Under the pieces are notes generated by a model, which saw nothing but the letters and a program-made list of their open reading frames with translations, searched no databases and was not told the origin of the DNA. The translations under genes were made by a program, and so were the position numbers. A DNA stretch of 64,000 nucleotides from Paenibacillus sp. BK033 (GTDB taxonomy: Bacteria; Bacillota; Bacilli; Paenibacillales; Paenibacillaceae), in assembly GCF_004345425.1 (NCBI RefSeq), contig NZ_SLVP01000008.1:186001-250000 (forward strand), read 5' to 3'. Positions 53,508 to 62,403 of the stretch are shown piece after piece (position 1 is the stretch's first letter; each line of letters starts with the position of its first letter).

Positions 53508-53543
53508 AGGCTGTCCACCTTCAGGTGGACGGCTTTTTTTTCG
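53508..53543 (+). terminator. Intrinsic terminator of the diguanylate cyclase gene
   Basis: GCTGTCCACC pairs with GGTGGACGGC over a TTCA loop, followed by TTTTTTTTC. Confidence 0.92.
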
Positions 53544-53697
53544 CGGCTGCGGCAGCACCGGAGACCCCGATCACAGCTTTTGCCTTCTATTCGAATCTCC
53601 GAGCACATCGGCTTGACCGCTTTCTTCTAACGTAGCGGAACGGCTCATACCTTTACTACAAAGAACGATTCCGCTTTAGGAGAAGGAGACGAAAGCC

Positions 53698-54504
53698 TTG
53701 AACTATTATATTGATGTGGAGCCGGGCGTCAGTCTGTACGTGGAGGACACGGGCGCAGGGCAGCCAATCCTGTTCGTGCACGGCTATCCGTTGGATCACC
53801 GTATGTATGAATACCAGATTAACGAACTGCCCAAATACGGCTATCGCTGCATCCGGATGGACCTCCGGGGCTTTGGGAAATCGGACTCTCCATGGGAGAG
53901 CTACAGCCTGGATCGGATGGCCGATGATGTGCGCTGCCTTATCGATACGTTAGGCTTCAAAGAGCTTACCCTAGCCGCCTTCTCGATGGGTGGTGCGGTA
54001 GCTGTCCGTTACATGGGACGGCATGCCGGGCATGGCGTCGGCAAGCTGCTCCTGTTCGCCGCGGCCGCCCCCTATATTACGAAGCAGCCCGGCTTTCCGC
54101 AGGGCATGCCGCCCCAGGGACTGGATGCCCTCATCGGTCTCGCGTACCGAGACCGCCCGCTTATGCTGCAGGAATTCGGCAAGCTGTTCTTCCATAACGA
54201 ACCGTCGCCGCCGTTCCGGCAATGGTTCGACTCCGTCCAGCTTGACCAGTCGCCACGCGCCATCATCGCCTGCGGATATACTTTGCGAGACGAGAATGTA
54301 AAGGCAGATCTGGCACGGATCAAGGTGCCGACGTACATTTTCCACGGGGTATACGACCGCGTCTGTCCCTTCGAGCTGGCTATCATCATGAAGGAAACGA
54401 TTCCAAACTCCATCCTGCTCAGGTTCGATAACAGCGGGCACGCCATTTTTTACGAGGAGCTGGAGCTGTTTAACGCCTGCCTGCTGGAAGCCTTGCGGCA
54501 TTAA
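53698..54504 (+). CDS. Alpha/beta hydrolase
   Basis: The 268-residue product has the alpha/beta hydrolase fold: ILFVHGYPLDHRMY (oxyanion hole region), MDLRGFGKSD, the nucleophile elbow AFSMGGA (Ala replaces the first Gly of GxSxG), the acid FHGVYDRVCP and the His in DNSGHAIFYEE. It is cytoplasmic with no signal peptide. The substrate is unknown. It begins with TTG at 53698 behind GGAG at 9 bases. An inverted repeat AGCGGAA/TTCCGCT lies upstream. It is followed by its own terminator. Confidence 0.9.
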   Translation: MNYYIDVEPGVSLYVEDTGAGQPILFVHGYPLDHRMYEYQINELPKYGYRCIRMDLRGFGKSDSPWESYSLDRMADDVRCLIDTLGFKELTLAAFSMGGAVAVRYMGRHAGHGVGKLLLFAAAAPYITKQPGFPQGMPPQGLDALIGLAYRDRPLMLQEFGKLFFHNEPSPPFRQWFDSVQLDQSPRAIIACGYTLRDENVKADLARIKVPTYIFHGVYDRVCPFELAIIMKETIPNSILLRFDNSGHAIFYEELELFNACLLEALRH

Positions 54505-54520
54505 TCTCATAGCGCCCATT

Positions 54521-54555
54521 AAGCTTCCGCCTGCTTTGCATAACGGAGGCTTTTT
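54521..54555 (+). terminator. Intrinsic terminator of the first alpha/beta hydrolase gene
   Basis: AGCTTCCG pairs with CGGAGGCT (one G-U pair), followed by TTTTTCTC. Confidence 0.75.
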
Positions 54556-54673
54556 CTCATGGGCCGCAAGGACAAAAGTACGGTTTTTTCCGCCGAACAT
54601 GGAGATTCGGTAAAAATAGGTTTACAATAAAAGAAAAATCGTACTCTGACGTACTCTTTAGGATGTGACTGAC

Positions 54674-55894
54674 ATGACCCAGCCTTACTCGTGGAAACGC
54701 AATTTGATCGTTTTATGGATTGGTGTTTTCTTTTGCAGCACGGCCTATTCGGTTTCAATTCCGTTCATCCCGCTGTTCCTGCATAATGATCTCGGAGTGA
54801 ATAGCCATCTGGAAATGTGGTCGGGATTCGCGTTTGGCATTACGTTTCTAGCCAGTGCGCTTATCGCGCCTTATTGGGGATCGCTAGCTGACAAATACGG
54901 CCGCAAGCCGATGCTCATTCGTTCGGGCTTCAGCTTAGCGGCACTTTATTTCATTACGTTCTTTATCAAAGATCCGTATGTGTTCCTTATACTCCGGGTG
55001 TTCCAGGGCCTGCTCGCCGGCTACGTGCCGGCGGCTATCGCCCTCGTCGCAACGAATACCCCGGAGGAGAAATCCGGCTACGCCCTTGGCATCATGGCAA
55101 CCTCCGGCGCGACGGGCGGCATTATGGGACCGCTCATTGGCGGTACGGTCAGCCATTACATCGGGAACCGGGAATCGTTTGTTTTCTCCGGCTGTATCGT
55201 GCTGGTGGCAGCGTTAATCGCAACCTTCTTCGCTACCGAGCATAAATTCAACCGCTCCGGCGTGCGCTCCTCCGTTCTGGACGACCTGAAGCATGCCTCG
55301 CATAACAAAGCCTTCCTGACGCTCCTTGGCATGTCCGGACTTGCGATGTTCTCGGTTATGATTCTCGAGCCGCTGCTTACCGTCTACGTGCTGCAGCTAG
55401 GGACAAACGAGCATGATGCTTCCTTGCAATCCGGGATTGTGTTCTCGGCCGTCGGGATTGCGACCTTGATCGCCGCTCCGCAGTGGGGTAAATTCGGGTC
55501 GAAAATCGGCTTCTCGAAGGTGCTCTTTATCGGCTTGCTTGGCGGAGGGATCGGCAACTGCCTGCAGTTCTTCGTCGGGCATATTGCCGAATTCGGCATT
55601 CTGCGCTTCGTATACGGCCTGTTCTTCGCCGGGGTAACTCCCGCTATTAATGCGATGATCGTGAAGTCGACGGAGACAAGCTTCCGCGGCCGGGCCTTCA
55701 GCTTGAACCAGTCGGCTACCCAGTTCGCTACCATGCTTGGACCTGTTATCGGGGGCGTGCTAGGCGGCATTATCCCGATTAAATGGGTGTTTATTATTAA
55801 CGGCGTTATGCTGGTGATTGCCGCCGTTCTGGTAAAGAGACAGCACATGGAGGAAAAAATGGCCGCCTCCAAAGCCGCCGCCGAGCGGTCTTAA
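54674..55894 (+). CDS. Major facilitator superfamily transporter (multidrug-type)
   Basis: The 406-residue product has twelve helices. The conserved loop GSLADKYGRKPMLIR between helices 2 and 3 and an antiporter-type stretch SGATGGIMGPLIGG in helix 5 place it with 12-helix drug/H+ antiporters such as Bmr/NorA-like proteins. I took ATG at 54674, with AGGA 10 bases upstream; a GTG three codons earlier is possible. The substrate is not predictable. It runs in the same direction as the PH-domain gene, with 80 bases between. Confidence 0.93.
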   Translation: MTQPYSWKRNLIVLWIGVFFCSTAYSVSIPFIPLFLHNDLGVNSHLEMWSGFAFGITFLASALIAPYWGSLADKYGRKPMLIRSGFSLAALYFITFFIKDPYVFLILRVFQGLLAGYVPAAIALVATNTPEEKSGYALGIMATSGATGGIMGPLIGGTVSHYIGNRESFVFSGCIVLVAALIATFFATEHKFNRSGVRSSVLDDLKHASHNKAFLTLLGMSGLAMFSVMILEPLLTVYVLQLGTNEHDASLQSGIVFSAVGIATLIAAPQWGKFGSKIGFSKVLFIGLLGGGIGNCLQFFVGHIAEFGILRFVYGLFFAGVTPAINAMIVKSTETSFRGRAFSLNQSATQFATMLGPVIGGVLGGIIPIKWVFIINGVMLVIAAVLVKRQHMEEKMAASKAAAERS

Positions 55895-55974
55895 GCCGCG
55901 TTTAGGATCATCTAGAATAATCCCCCATTCCGCATATATAATGGTAGAGTGATTCAATCTACATAGGGAGAGGA

Positions 55975-56598
55975 ATGGTAAGATTGTTCGGAAAAGTAGC
56001 TGCCGACATACTCGGCCTCAGCGATATCGGGTCGGTTATCCGGCCGGAGAATTATGATAAGGTGGATTCCGATGACTACGTGATGCACGAAGACGGGGAA
56101 AAGATTTATTTTCTGATCAAGTCGAAAACCGACGAATACTGCTTCACCAACCTGGCCCTTATTCATCTGGACGGCACCAGCGCGGTCAGCAAGAAACGCA
56201 TGCTGCACCGTTACCCTTACGCAACGAACAAGATCGGCAACGTAGCCCTGGAGACGGCCGGCACGGTCGACCTGGACGTCGAGATCAAATTCGTGATTGG
56301 CTCCGTACCGTTCTCCATCGACGTGAATAAGAAGCATATCGAGCAAGTGAAGGACTTGTACAAATCCCTTATCAAAATTTCCGAGATCCACCACGAGAAC
56401 GAAATCAGCCTCAGCTTTGCCCGCCAAAGCCTGGAGCTCGCTTCCTCGACGCTTAGCCATGCCCATAAAGGCGACTACGATGTAGCCGATGCGTTCAACA
56501 AGCTGAACCAATCCGCATTCAACTGGCTCGAGGGCGCGCAGAAGCAGTACAAAGTAAAAGATTTCGGCGCAATCTTCGACCGTTATATCAATCTTTAA
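55975..56598 (+). CDS. PH-domain protein, YvbH-like
   Basis: The 207-residue product has a bacterial Pleckstrin-homology domain at about residues 1-125 (VMHEDGEKIYFLIKSKTDEY, ALIHLDGTSAVSKKRML) and a helical C-terminal extension at 130-207 of the YvbH oligomerisation type (SFARQSLELASSTL, FNKLNQSAFNWLEGA). B. subtilis YvbH has the same layout; its role is unknown. No signal or membrane helix is present. GGGAG lies a few bases before the ATG, and a terminator follows. Confidence 0.88.
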   Translation: MVRLFGKVAADILGLSDIGSVIRPENYDKVDSDDYVMHEDGEKIYFLIKSKTDEYCFTNLALIHLDGTSAVSKKRMLHRYPYATNKIGNVALETAGTVDLDVEIKFVIGSVPFSIDVNKKHIEQVKDLYKSLIKISEIHHENEISLSFARQSLELASSTLSHAHKGDYDVADAFNKLNQSAFNWLEGAQKQYKVKDFGAIFDRYINL

Positions 56599-56610
56599 TA
56601 TGCTAAAATA

Positions 56611-56645
56611 AAACGCCGCCCCATGAAGGGCGGCGTTCTTGCGTT
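56611..56645 (+). terminator. Intrinsic terminator of the PH-domain gene
   Basis: AACGCCGCCC pairs with GGGCGGCGTT over a CATGAA loop, followed by CTTGCGTTT. The T-run is weak. Confidence 0.75.
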
Positions 56646-56734
56646 TGGCGGGGCATGTTCAGGCTTGGTCTTGATAAGAATCTACGGGCTATGCCTATGT
56701 AAATCGCTATACCTCCCCAGCCGAACGGCTTGCT

Positions 56735-56945
56735 GAAATTACACTGCACGATATGCAGGATACACGCACATTTGCAGGCCCATAGAGAAATTACGCTGCA
56801 CAGAATGCAGGATATTACGTCAATTCGAACCGATTAGAGCTACAAATCACGAATATAGTGCATTCCGTGCAGTATCGTTCAGGTTACTGGGGCAATGCGC
56901 ATCTTTATCCTGCATTTCATGCAACGTAGGCGAACGGCAGTACTT
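56735..56945 (-). repeat. Third, diverged copy of the palindrome-rich element
   Basis: Read on the minus strand it keeps the block order of the copies at 39.6-42 kb: CGCCTACGTTGCATGAAATGCA, TAAAGATGCGC...CCCAGTAACC, a TGCACGGAATGCA hairpin, AGCTCTAATCGG, ATATCCTGCATTCTGTGCAG and a terminal GTATCCTGCATATCGTGCAG. It fills most of the gap between the PH-domain gene and the convergent zinc exporter gene. No gene is seen in 56650-57043. Confidence 0.9.
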
Positions 56946-57043
56946 CCACTTCTGCACAGAGCAGCTTCAACGCTCAAGATACCGCTGCACAATAGCCATT
57001 GCACATTGCTTGCTGCGCTAACCGCTGCACCTTGGAGCTGCCG

Positions 57044-58081
57044 CTAGACCTGCAGCTCCATATGCCGGATGCGCGAGCTTTCCACTTGAATCGTGGAATG
57101 CTGAATGCCAAAGCGTTCCTCGACCAGCGCGATCGCCGCCTGCAGCACCCCTTGGCAGTCCGTTCCGTCCGCGACCTGCAGGTGGCAGCTCAAGGAGTCC
57201 AGACCGGACGTAATCGTCCAGATGTGAAGGTCATGCACGTCAACGACGCCTTCGATCTCTCCAAGCGCCGCGCGAATCTCCTTCTCGTCCACGTTCACCG
57301 GAGTCCCTTCCATCAGAATGTGGACGGTATGCTTCAACACGCTCCACGCGCTTCTTACAATCAGAACGGCAACGACAATCGAAATAATCGGATCGGCGAT
57401 ATTCCAATCGAAGAGGTAGATCAGCAGCCCCGCAAGCACGGCCCCTACCGAGCCAAGCGCATCGCCCAGCACGTGAAGGTAAGCGCTTCGGACGTTGAGG
57501 TTGTTATGGACATCCCCTTTGCGCAGCAGCGCCCAGGCGCTCGCCAGGTTGGCAAGCAGGCCAACTGCCGCAATCAGCATCATCGAGCCGCTTGCCACAG
57601 TCGGCGGATCAAACAATCGGCCGATGGCCTCCCAAATAATAAAGACCGAAATAACTACAAGCGTAATGCCGTTAAATAAAGCCGCCAATATCTCGAACCG
57701 GTGAAAACCGTACGTGCGAACCGCCGAAGCCGGGCGCGCCGCGAACCATACCGCCACAAGGCTGAGCACCAAGGCGCTCACGTCGCTCAGCATATGCCCC
57801 GAATCCGACAACAGCGCCAGGCTGTTGGTCACCAGTCCCCCGACAAACTCCAATACCATAATGCCCGCCGTAATAATTAACGCGATAAATAGTCCGGTCT
57901 TGTTGCCCGACATATCAAAGTGATGATGATGCCCGTGATGTCCATGGTCATGACCATGTGTCCCGTGACCGTGGCCGTGGCCATGGTGATGTCCGCCGCT
58001 GCAGCTATCCGCATGCCCCTTGCCGGAATGCGAATGCTTATGCTCCCCTTCTTGCTCGTTATGGTTATGTTCATGACTCAT
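57044..58081 (-). CDS. Cation diffusion facilitator (CzcD/ZitB-like zinc/cadmium exporter)
   Basis: The 345-residue product has a very His-rich cytoplasmic N-terminus (about residues 4-54, with many HGH repeats) for metal binding and six helices. The metal sites are HxxxD in LSDSGHMLSDVSALV (helix 2) and HVLGDALGSVGAV (helix 5). A C-terminal CDF domain contains VDVHDLHIWTITSG. It exports Zn2+ or Cd2+ in exchange for protons. GAGG lies upstream of ATG 58081. An ArsR/SmtB-type palindrome (58105-58124) overlaps the promoter region, so expression is probably metal-induced. Confidence 0.95.
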   Translation of the reverse strand: MSHEHNHNEQEGEHKHSHSGKGHADSCSGGHHHGHGHGHGTHGHDHGHHGHHHHFDMSGNKTGLFIALIITAGIMVLEFVGGLVTNSLALLSDSGHMLSDVSALVLSLVAVWFAARPASAVRTYGFHRFEILAALFNGITLVVISVFIIWEAIGRLFDPPTVASGSMMLIAAVGLLANLASAWALLRKGDVHNNLNVRSAYLHVLGDALGSVGAVLAGLLIYLFDWNIADPIISIVVAVLIVRSAWSVLKHTVHILMEGTPVNVDEKEIRAALGEIEGVVDVHDLHIWTITSGLDSLSCHLQVADGTDCQGVLQAAIALVEERFGIQHSTIQVESSRIRHMELQV

Positions 58082-58104
58082 AAGACTGGCACCTCACTTT
58101 ATAT

Positions 58105-58124
58105 ATATGAACAACTATTCATAT
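58105..58124 (-). promoter_or_regulatory. ArsR/SmtB/CzrA-type operator of the metal exporter
   Basis: ATATGAACAACTATTCATAT has perfect ATATGAA/TTCATAT arms around a 6-base centre and closely fits the operator form of zinc- and cadmium-sensing ArsR-family repressors. It lies 24 bases before the exporter start codon. No repressor gene is in the window. Confidence 0.75.
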
Positions 58125-58191
58125 GTTTATGATGCCGCAACCGCCTTCTTTTGTCAATCCATGGATAAGCCTTTTCCGCTAATCGCGCAAT

Positions 58192-58228
58192 CCGCCCGGC
58201 CTTGGGATTTGACCAAGGCTCCGGGCGG
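58192..58228 (-). terminator. Stem-loop after the small DUF4023-like gene
   Basis: CCGCCCGG and GCCTTGG pair with CCAAGGC and CGGGCGG on the minus strand, with one bulged A. The following sequence is not T-rich, so termination strength is uncertain. Confidence 0.6.
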
Positions 58229-58242
58229 AACGGATCTTCAAG

Positions 58243-58374
58243 TTATGGATTGTTCGTATGCTGCACGTTTTGCAGCTTTTGGGAAGCCTTGCCTTTGCCG
58301 TAACGGACCTGGTTTTTCTTCTGCTTGGCTTGCGTGGCATGAACCTTTGCCACAAATTCGCTAGTGGATTCCAT
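58243..58374 (-). CDS. Small DUF4023-like protein, 43 residues
   Basis: This short frame has a strong GGAGGGG ribosome site about 10 bases before ATG 58374. The product begins MESTSEFVAKVHATQAKQKK, continues with NQVRYGKGKASQKLQ and ends NVQHTNNP. It is basic, glutamine- and lysine-rich and without hydrophobic segments, resembling the DUF4023 family of Bacillales; some members look like small spore-associated proteins. Function is unknown. A GC-rich stem-loop follows. It lies between the metal exporter and the amino-acid ABC operon and is likely its own unit. Confidence 0.7.
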   Translation of the reverse strand: MESTSEFVAKVHATQAKQKKNQVRYGKGKASQKLQNVQHTNNP

Positions 58375-58448
58375 CGCTTCAATCCCCTCCTTTGCCACTA
58401 GTAGGGTTTCCGCGGAGATTTCACCTTATGCGCTTCGCAAGCCGGTTG

Positions 58449-59186
58449 CTACAGCACCTTGGATAAAAAAGCTTTCGTCCGCTCCTGCCGCGGTTCGTCG
58501 AACAGCTGCTGCGGAGTTCCTTCCTCCACGATCATCCCTTGCTCCATGAACAGCACCCGATGCCCGACCTCCCGGGCAAAGCCCATCTCATGCGTAACGA
58601 TGACCATCGTCATCCCTTCCGCCGCAAGCTCCTTCATGACGGCGAGCACCTCGCCCACCATCTCGGGATCAAGCGCCGAAGTAGGCTCGTCGAACAGCAT
58701 AATGCGAGGCTCCATAGCGAGCGCCCGTGCGATCGCAACCCGCTGCGCCTGTCCGCCGGAGAGCGATGCCGGGAACTGTCCCGCTTTCTCGGCGAGACCT
58801 ACCTTGCCAAGCAGCGACAAAGCAAGCTTCTCCGCATTCGCCGGTTCCAGCTTGCGTACCCGCACGGGAGCGAGCGTAATATTGCCAAGCACGTTAAGAT
58901 GAGGAAACAGGTTAAACTGCTGGAATACCATCCCCATTCGCGATCGGATCCCGGTAATGCTTGACCCGGCCTCGAGCAAGGAACGGTCTTCAATCCGGAT
59001 CTCGCCCCCCTCCGGCTTCTCCAGTCCATTCAGGCAGCGGAGCAGCGTTGACTTCCCCGAGCCGGAAGGGCCGATAATGACAACAACCTCCCCAGGCGCT
59101 ACCTGCATGGACACATCCTTCAGAACGGTATTCGCTCCAAACGACTTATGGACTCCAGTTACAGCAATAATCGGTCCCGCCGTCAT
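58449..59186 (-). CDS. Amino-acid ABC transporter ATP-binding protein (GlnQ-like)
   Basis: The 245-residue ATPase has Walker [10 protein letters not shown] (about residues 39-47), signature [14 protein letters not shown], Walker [13 protein letters not shown] and the H-loop IVTHEMGFA. It belongs to the polar-amino-acid uptake family. The start overlaps the permease stop by 4 bases. It powers uptake of the amino acid bound by the protein encoded at 59908; glutamine or a similar polar residue is the likely ligand, but specificity cannot be read. Confidence 0.95.
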   Translation of the reverse strand: MTAGPIIAVTGVHKSFGANTVLKDVSMQVAPGEVVVIIGPSGSGKSTLLRCLNGLEKPEGGEIRIEDRSLLEAGSSITGIRSRMGMVFQQFNLFPHLNVLGNITLAPVRVRKLEPANAEKLALSLLGKVGLAEKAGQFPASLSGGQAQRVAIARALAMEPRIMLFDEPTSALDPEMVGEVLAVMKELAAEGMTMVIVTHEMGFAREVGHRVLFMEQGMIVEEGTPQQLFDEPRQERTKAFLSKVL

Positions 59187-59839
59187 CCCGCCACCCCCTT
59201 CTTCTCCATCCAGCCCAGCAGCTTGCTAAGCGAGTAAGTCAGAATCAGATAGATAAAGGCGGCCGCAAGATAAGGCTCCCACACGCGCAGATACTGGCCC
59301 CGCATCACATTGCTCCAGTACATTAATTCCGGCGCGGCAATTAGGGCAACTAGCGAGGAATCCTTGATGAGGACGACAAATTCATTGCCGAAAGCCGGGA
59401 TCATCCGTCTCACCGCCTGCGGCAGGATAATAAATCTCATCGTCTGTCCGCTGGTCATCCCAAGGGATTGCGCGGCTTCCGTCTGTCCTTTATCAATCGA
59501 CTGGATGCCCGCCCGGTAAATTTCCGCCGTATAGGCGGCCGAGTTCAAAGCAAGAGCGGTAATCGCCGCAACAATGGCATCGGTATGTCCAATACAAGCG
59601 GGCACAAGCCCAAAATGCACGATCAGAATTTGAACGTATAACGGCGTACCGCGAAAAAAATGAATATACCCGCTCGTCGGCCAGCTGAGATACCATCTGG
59701 ACGACATTTTGCCAAAGCTGACGGCCAGCCCCAGCATGGTGCCCAGCGCAATCGCAAGCGCAGAGATCCCAATCGTCAGCGCGGCCCCTTTGAGCAATAA
59801 CGGAATATAGTCGACGATAATATCGAATCGAAAATGCAT
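59183..59839 (-). CDS. Amino-acid ABC transporter permease
   Basis: The product of about 218 residues has five helices and the loop [25 protein letters not shown] ([19 protein letters not shown]), the HisM/GlnP family signature. GGGAGG lies 8 bases before ATG 59839, giving [13 protein letters not shown]; the frame extends to 59860. It is placed behind a terminator-like hairpin after the binding-protein gene, so it is probably made at lower levels than the binding protein. Confidence 0.95.
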   Translation of the reverse strand: MHFRFDIIVDYIPLLLKGAALTIGISALAIALGTMLGLAVSFGKMSSRWYLSWPTSGYIHFFRGTPLYVQILIVHFGLVPACIGHTDAIVAAITALALNSAAYTAEIYRAGIQSIDKGQTEAAQSLGMTSGQTMRFIILPQAVRRMIPAFGNEFVVLIKDSSLVALIAAPELMYWSNVMRGQYLRVWEPYLAAAFIYLILTYSLSKLLGWMEKKGVAG

Positions 59840-59861
59840 GCGCTCGTCCTCCCCGGTCAAG

Positions 59862-59897
59862 AAAAAAGCATGCGCAACTTGATCCCATTACGCATGC
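59862..59897 (-). terminator. Intercistronic attenuating terminator in the amino-acid ABC operon
   Basis: On the minus strand GCATGCG (59897-59891) pairs with CGCATGC (59874-59868), followed by TTTTTTC. It sits between the binding-protein gene and the permease gene. Confidence 0.75.
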
Positions 59898-59907
59898 CTT
59901 ATGCTGC

Positions 59908-60750
59908 TTACTTCGCGTTTAGCACATTGTCGACGTTCGGCTCTTCCCCGAACCATTCTTTATAAATTTCCGTATACTTGCCGTTCTCGAGCACCGTCTT
60001 GATCGCCGGATCCAGCTTCGCCTTCAGCTCGCTGCCCGCCGGAAGCAAAATGCCGTAAAACTCCGAACCAAAGCTCGCCGTGTCCATGATCGCCTTCAGC
60101 TTGCGCTCCGGATTATTCTTCATATATTCGCGGACAATCGCGATATCGGCCACAACGGCATCCACCCCGCCCGAATCAAGCTCGAGCATCGCCACCGCAT
60201 TGCTGTCGAACCGCTTCAGGTCGGTATTGTCGTTGCCCATAATGCCGGACATCAACGTATCCGCCGTCGTGGAGCCCTGAACCGCTACCTTCTTGTCTTT
60301 CAGATCAGCCGCGCTGGCAACCGTACTGTCTTCCTTCACCATAATCATATTGGTGGATTCAAAGTAAGGAATGGAGTAGTCATAAGACTCTTCCCTCTCC
60401 GGCGTAATGGATACGCTCGATATTCCCGCATCATAGCTTTTGCCGGATTGCACCTCCGTCAGCATCGCGTCCCAGCCGGTATTCGTGATGGAATACTTCA
60501 GTCCCGCTTCCTCCATAACCGCCTTCAGAAAATCAACGTCAAAGCCCGAAATTTTATCCTTATCCATAAATTCCATTGGCGCATAAGCCGCGTCGGTCGC
60601 GAACTTGTACACCTTCTCGCTGGCAGTGCTGCTTGGTTGATCGCCGCCGCTTGCCGTGTTGCTGCTGCCGTTTTCCTTGTTGGCCCCGCATGCTGCCATC
60701 GTCATGACGAGAATTCCCGCTGCCAGAAGTACCGATAACCGCTTCCCCAT
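59908..60750 (-). CDS. Amino-acid ABC transporter substrate-binding lipoprotein
   Basis: The product of about 280 residues has a lipoprotein signal (lipobox MAAC, cysteine at about residue 22) and a family 3 solute-binding fold: FATDAAYAPMEFMD, ISGFDVDFLKAVM, DAGISSVSITPERE, VAVQGSTTADTLM. The frame extends to 60813, but GGAG lies 6 bases before ATG 60750, giving MGKRLSVLLA. It captures an amino acid, glutamine-type by overall resemblance, for the permease and ATPase downstream. Confidence 0.94.
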   Translation of the reverse strand: MGKRLSVLLAAGILVMTMAACGANKENGSSNTASGGDQPSSTASEKVYKFATDAAYAPMEFMDKDKISGFDVDFLKAVMEEAGLKYSITNTGWDAMLTEVQSGKSYDAGISSVSITPEREESYDYSIPYFESTNMIMVKEDSTVASAADLKDKKVAVQGSTTADTLMSGIMGNDNTDLKRFDSNAVAMLELDSGGVDAVVADIAIVREYMKNNPERKLKAIMDTASFGSEFYGILLPAGSELKAKLDPAIKTVLENGKYTEIYKEWFGEEPNVDNVLNAK

Positions 60751-60903
60751 GGTCCACTCCACCTCTCTCAACATTGGCCTAGCACAAATTGAGCTGCTCG
60801 TGCAATCTATCAATCAGCTAGCAATTCATCAAGATTTTAGCAGGTAGAAACGTTCTGCGCAATGATTTATGTTAGTTATTATAACACTTAAATAACATGG
60901 CGC

Positions 60904-61812
60904 TTAAAAATCCAAATGGGTCAGTGCGGTGTTAACGCTCATCGCCGCCTTACTCCCTCCGGCAGCCGCAACCACAAGCTGGGCGGGCGAAATCGTGGCC
61001 GCATCGCCTGCGGAGTAGACATGCTCCACCGTCGTTTTTCCGTAATCGTCTATCGCCAGACCGCCGCTTTCGTTTAATCTGCAGCCTAATTTCTCGGCAC
61101 CCCGGATAGGGAGATACCAGTTCGACGTTACAAAACCTCCCGTACGGGCCACTTCCGTCCCGTCGGCAAAGACGATCTTTTGCAGGCGGCCGCTTTTTCC
61201 TCTCAGAGAAGCAATTCGCTGCTCGAAGATCCGTACCCCCCGGCTCAGAAGCTTCGCCCGCTGCTGCGGCTCAATCGATCCAACCCCATTGGTGCACACA
61301 ATCAGATCTTTGCTCCAGTTATAGACCGTGGATACCATCGAGAAGCGGTGGGACTCATTCTCCGAGATGACGGCAAGCGGCTGGTCTCTCATTTCCCATC
61401 CGTCGCAATACGGACAGCTGAATAAGGACGAGCCGTAATAATCGGCGACGCCCGAAATATCGGGCAGCTTTTCCTTTAGTCCTAGCGCCAGAATAATCGT
61501 CCGCGCCTGATACACCTCTCCGGTGCTTGCCTGCACGAGAAACAGGGCATGCCCCCGCTTTACCATATCCACGGCCTTGGTCCGAACCACCTTGACGGAA
61601 GGATATTTGCTTATATCCAGATGGGCAAGCCGCCGGAATTCATCGGGCTTTACGCCGTCTCTTGTAATAAATCCATGCGATTCGCGCGTCACCGCATTCC
61701 GCGGCTTGTTATCGTCAAACAGCACAACGTGCCGTCTAGCCCTGCCCAGCACAAGCGCTGCGTTAAGCCCAGCCGGTCCGCCTCCGATAATGGCGCAGTC
61801 GTACAGCTTCAT
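60904..61812 (-). CDS. FAD-dependent oxidoreductase, thioredoxin-reductase-like
   Basis: The 302-residue flavoprotein has the FAD site AIIGGGPAGLNAALVLGRA (GGGPAG, residues 9-14), the redox pair CPYC in FSCPYCDGWEMRDQ, and the C-terminal FAD motif VYSAGDAA. The NADPH loop GxGxxA is not well kept (AVISENESHR in its place), a feature of TrxR-like proteins that use other electron donors or partners. Its partner is unknown. It is a single gene, facing the same way as the Lrp regulator upstream. Confidence 0.9.
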   Translation of the reverse strand: MKLYDCAIIGGGPAGLNAALVLGRARRHVVLFDDNKPRNAVTRESHGFITRDGVKPDEFRRLAHLDISKYPSVKVVRTKAVDMVKRGHALFLVQASTGEVYQARTIILALGLKEKLPDISGVADYYGSSLFSCPYCDGWEMRDQPLAVISENESHRFSMVSTVYNWSKDLIVCTNGVGSIEPQQRAKLLSRGVRIFEQRIASLRGKSGRLQKIVFADGTEVARTGGFVTSNWYLPIRGAEKLGCRLNESGGLAIDDYGKTTVEHVYSAGDAATISPAQLVVAAAGGSKAAMSVNTALTHLDF

Positions 61813-61901
61813 CTGCTATCACTCCTTAAAAACCTGTATCCTTACTCGCTATTCGTTCAGTATGGCATCTTTGCGCAAAAACAAAACGCCTACGAAGGAA
61901 C

Positions 61902-61950
61902 AAAAAAACCGCGATGCTTAGGAAGTCTTGCTTCACTAAGTACGCGGTTT
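61902..61950 (-). terminator. Intrinsic terminator of the Lrp-type regulator gene
   Basis: On the minus strand AAACCGCG pairs with CGCGGTTT, with an inner CTTAG/CTAAG stem, followed by TTTTTG. Confidence 0.9.
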
Positions 61951-61959
61951 GCTCGGGTT

Positions 61960-62403
61960 TTATGCTTGGTTAGGGAGAATTGCGGAAAAAAGTTTATCCT
62001 CGAACCGGGTGGAGAGTACGACTAGAGTCGAAGAAAATCCATAGGTATGGCATTTTTCAAGGAAGCTCTCCAAGGTTTCGCTTGTTTCCGTCACGACCTT
62101 CAATAAATAATTGTACTCCCCGCTCGTTCGGTAGAAATCCACGATCTCAGGGGCGGCCTCGCTAAAGGCTTCGAATTCCTTGCAGTGGCTCGACTTAAAC
62201 AATACAAACGCCGTTGTATACTTGCCAAGCTTGGATAAGGACAGCTCTGCCCGATAGCCCGTTATGACTCCCTGCTCCTCCAGCTTACGGAGTCTCTCGG
62301 TGACGGCCGGCTGCGACATGGCAATGATGCGGCTCATCTCCGAGATCGTAATCCTGGCGTTATCATGAAGAATCGACAGTATTTTATGATCAATTTGGTC
62401 CAT
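61960..62403 (-). CDS. Lrp/AsnC family transcriptional regulator
   Basis: The 147-residue product begins MDQIDHKILSILHDNARI, then SEMSRIIAMSQPAVTERLRKL, the N-terminal helix-turn-helix of Lrp proteins. The C-terminal RAM domain follows (TSGEYNYLLKVVTET, FLEKC). It likely binds an amino acid or other small ligand and controls nearby genes. The frame extends to 62535, but GAGGTGAT lies before ATG 62403. It is divergent from the alpha/beta hydrolase at 62548, the most probable target. Confidence 0.95.
   Translation of the reverse strand: MDQIDHKILSILHDNARITISEMSRIIAMSQPAVTERLRKLEEQGVITGYRAELSLSKLGKYTTAFVLFKSSHCKEFEAFSEAAPEIVDFYRTSGEYNYLLKVVTETSETLESFLEKCHTYGFSSTLVVLSTRFEDKLFSAILPNQA

Noticed and set aside
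53634-53676. tRNA-like or riboswitch structure before the first alpha/beta hydrolase gene
   Set aside because: Only a 7-bp AGCGGAA/TTCCGCT pairing across a large loop is present, with no cloverleaf or known riboswitch motif.
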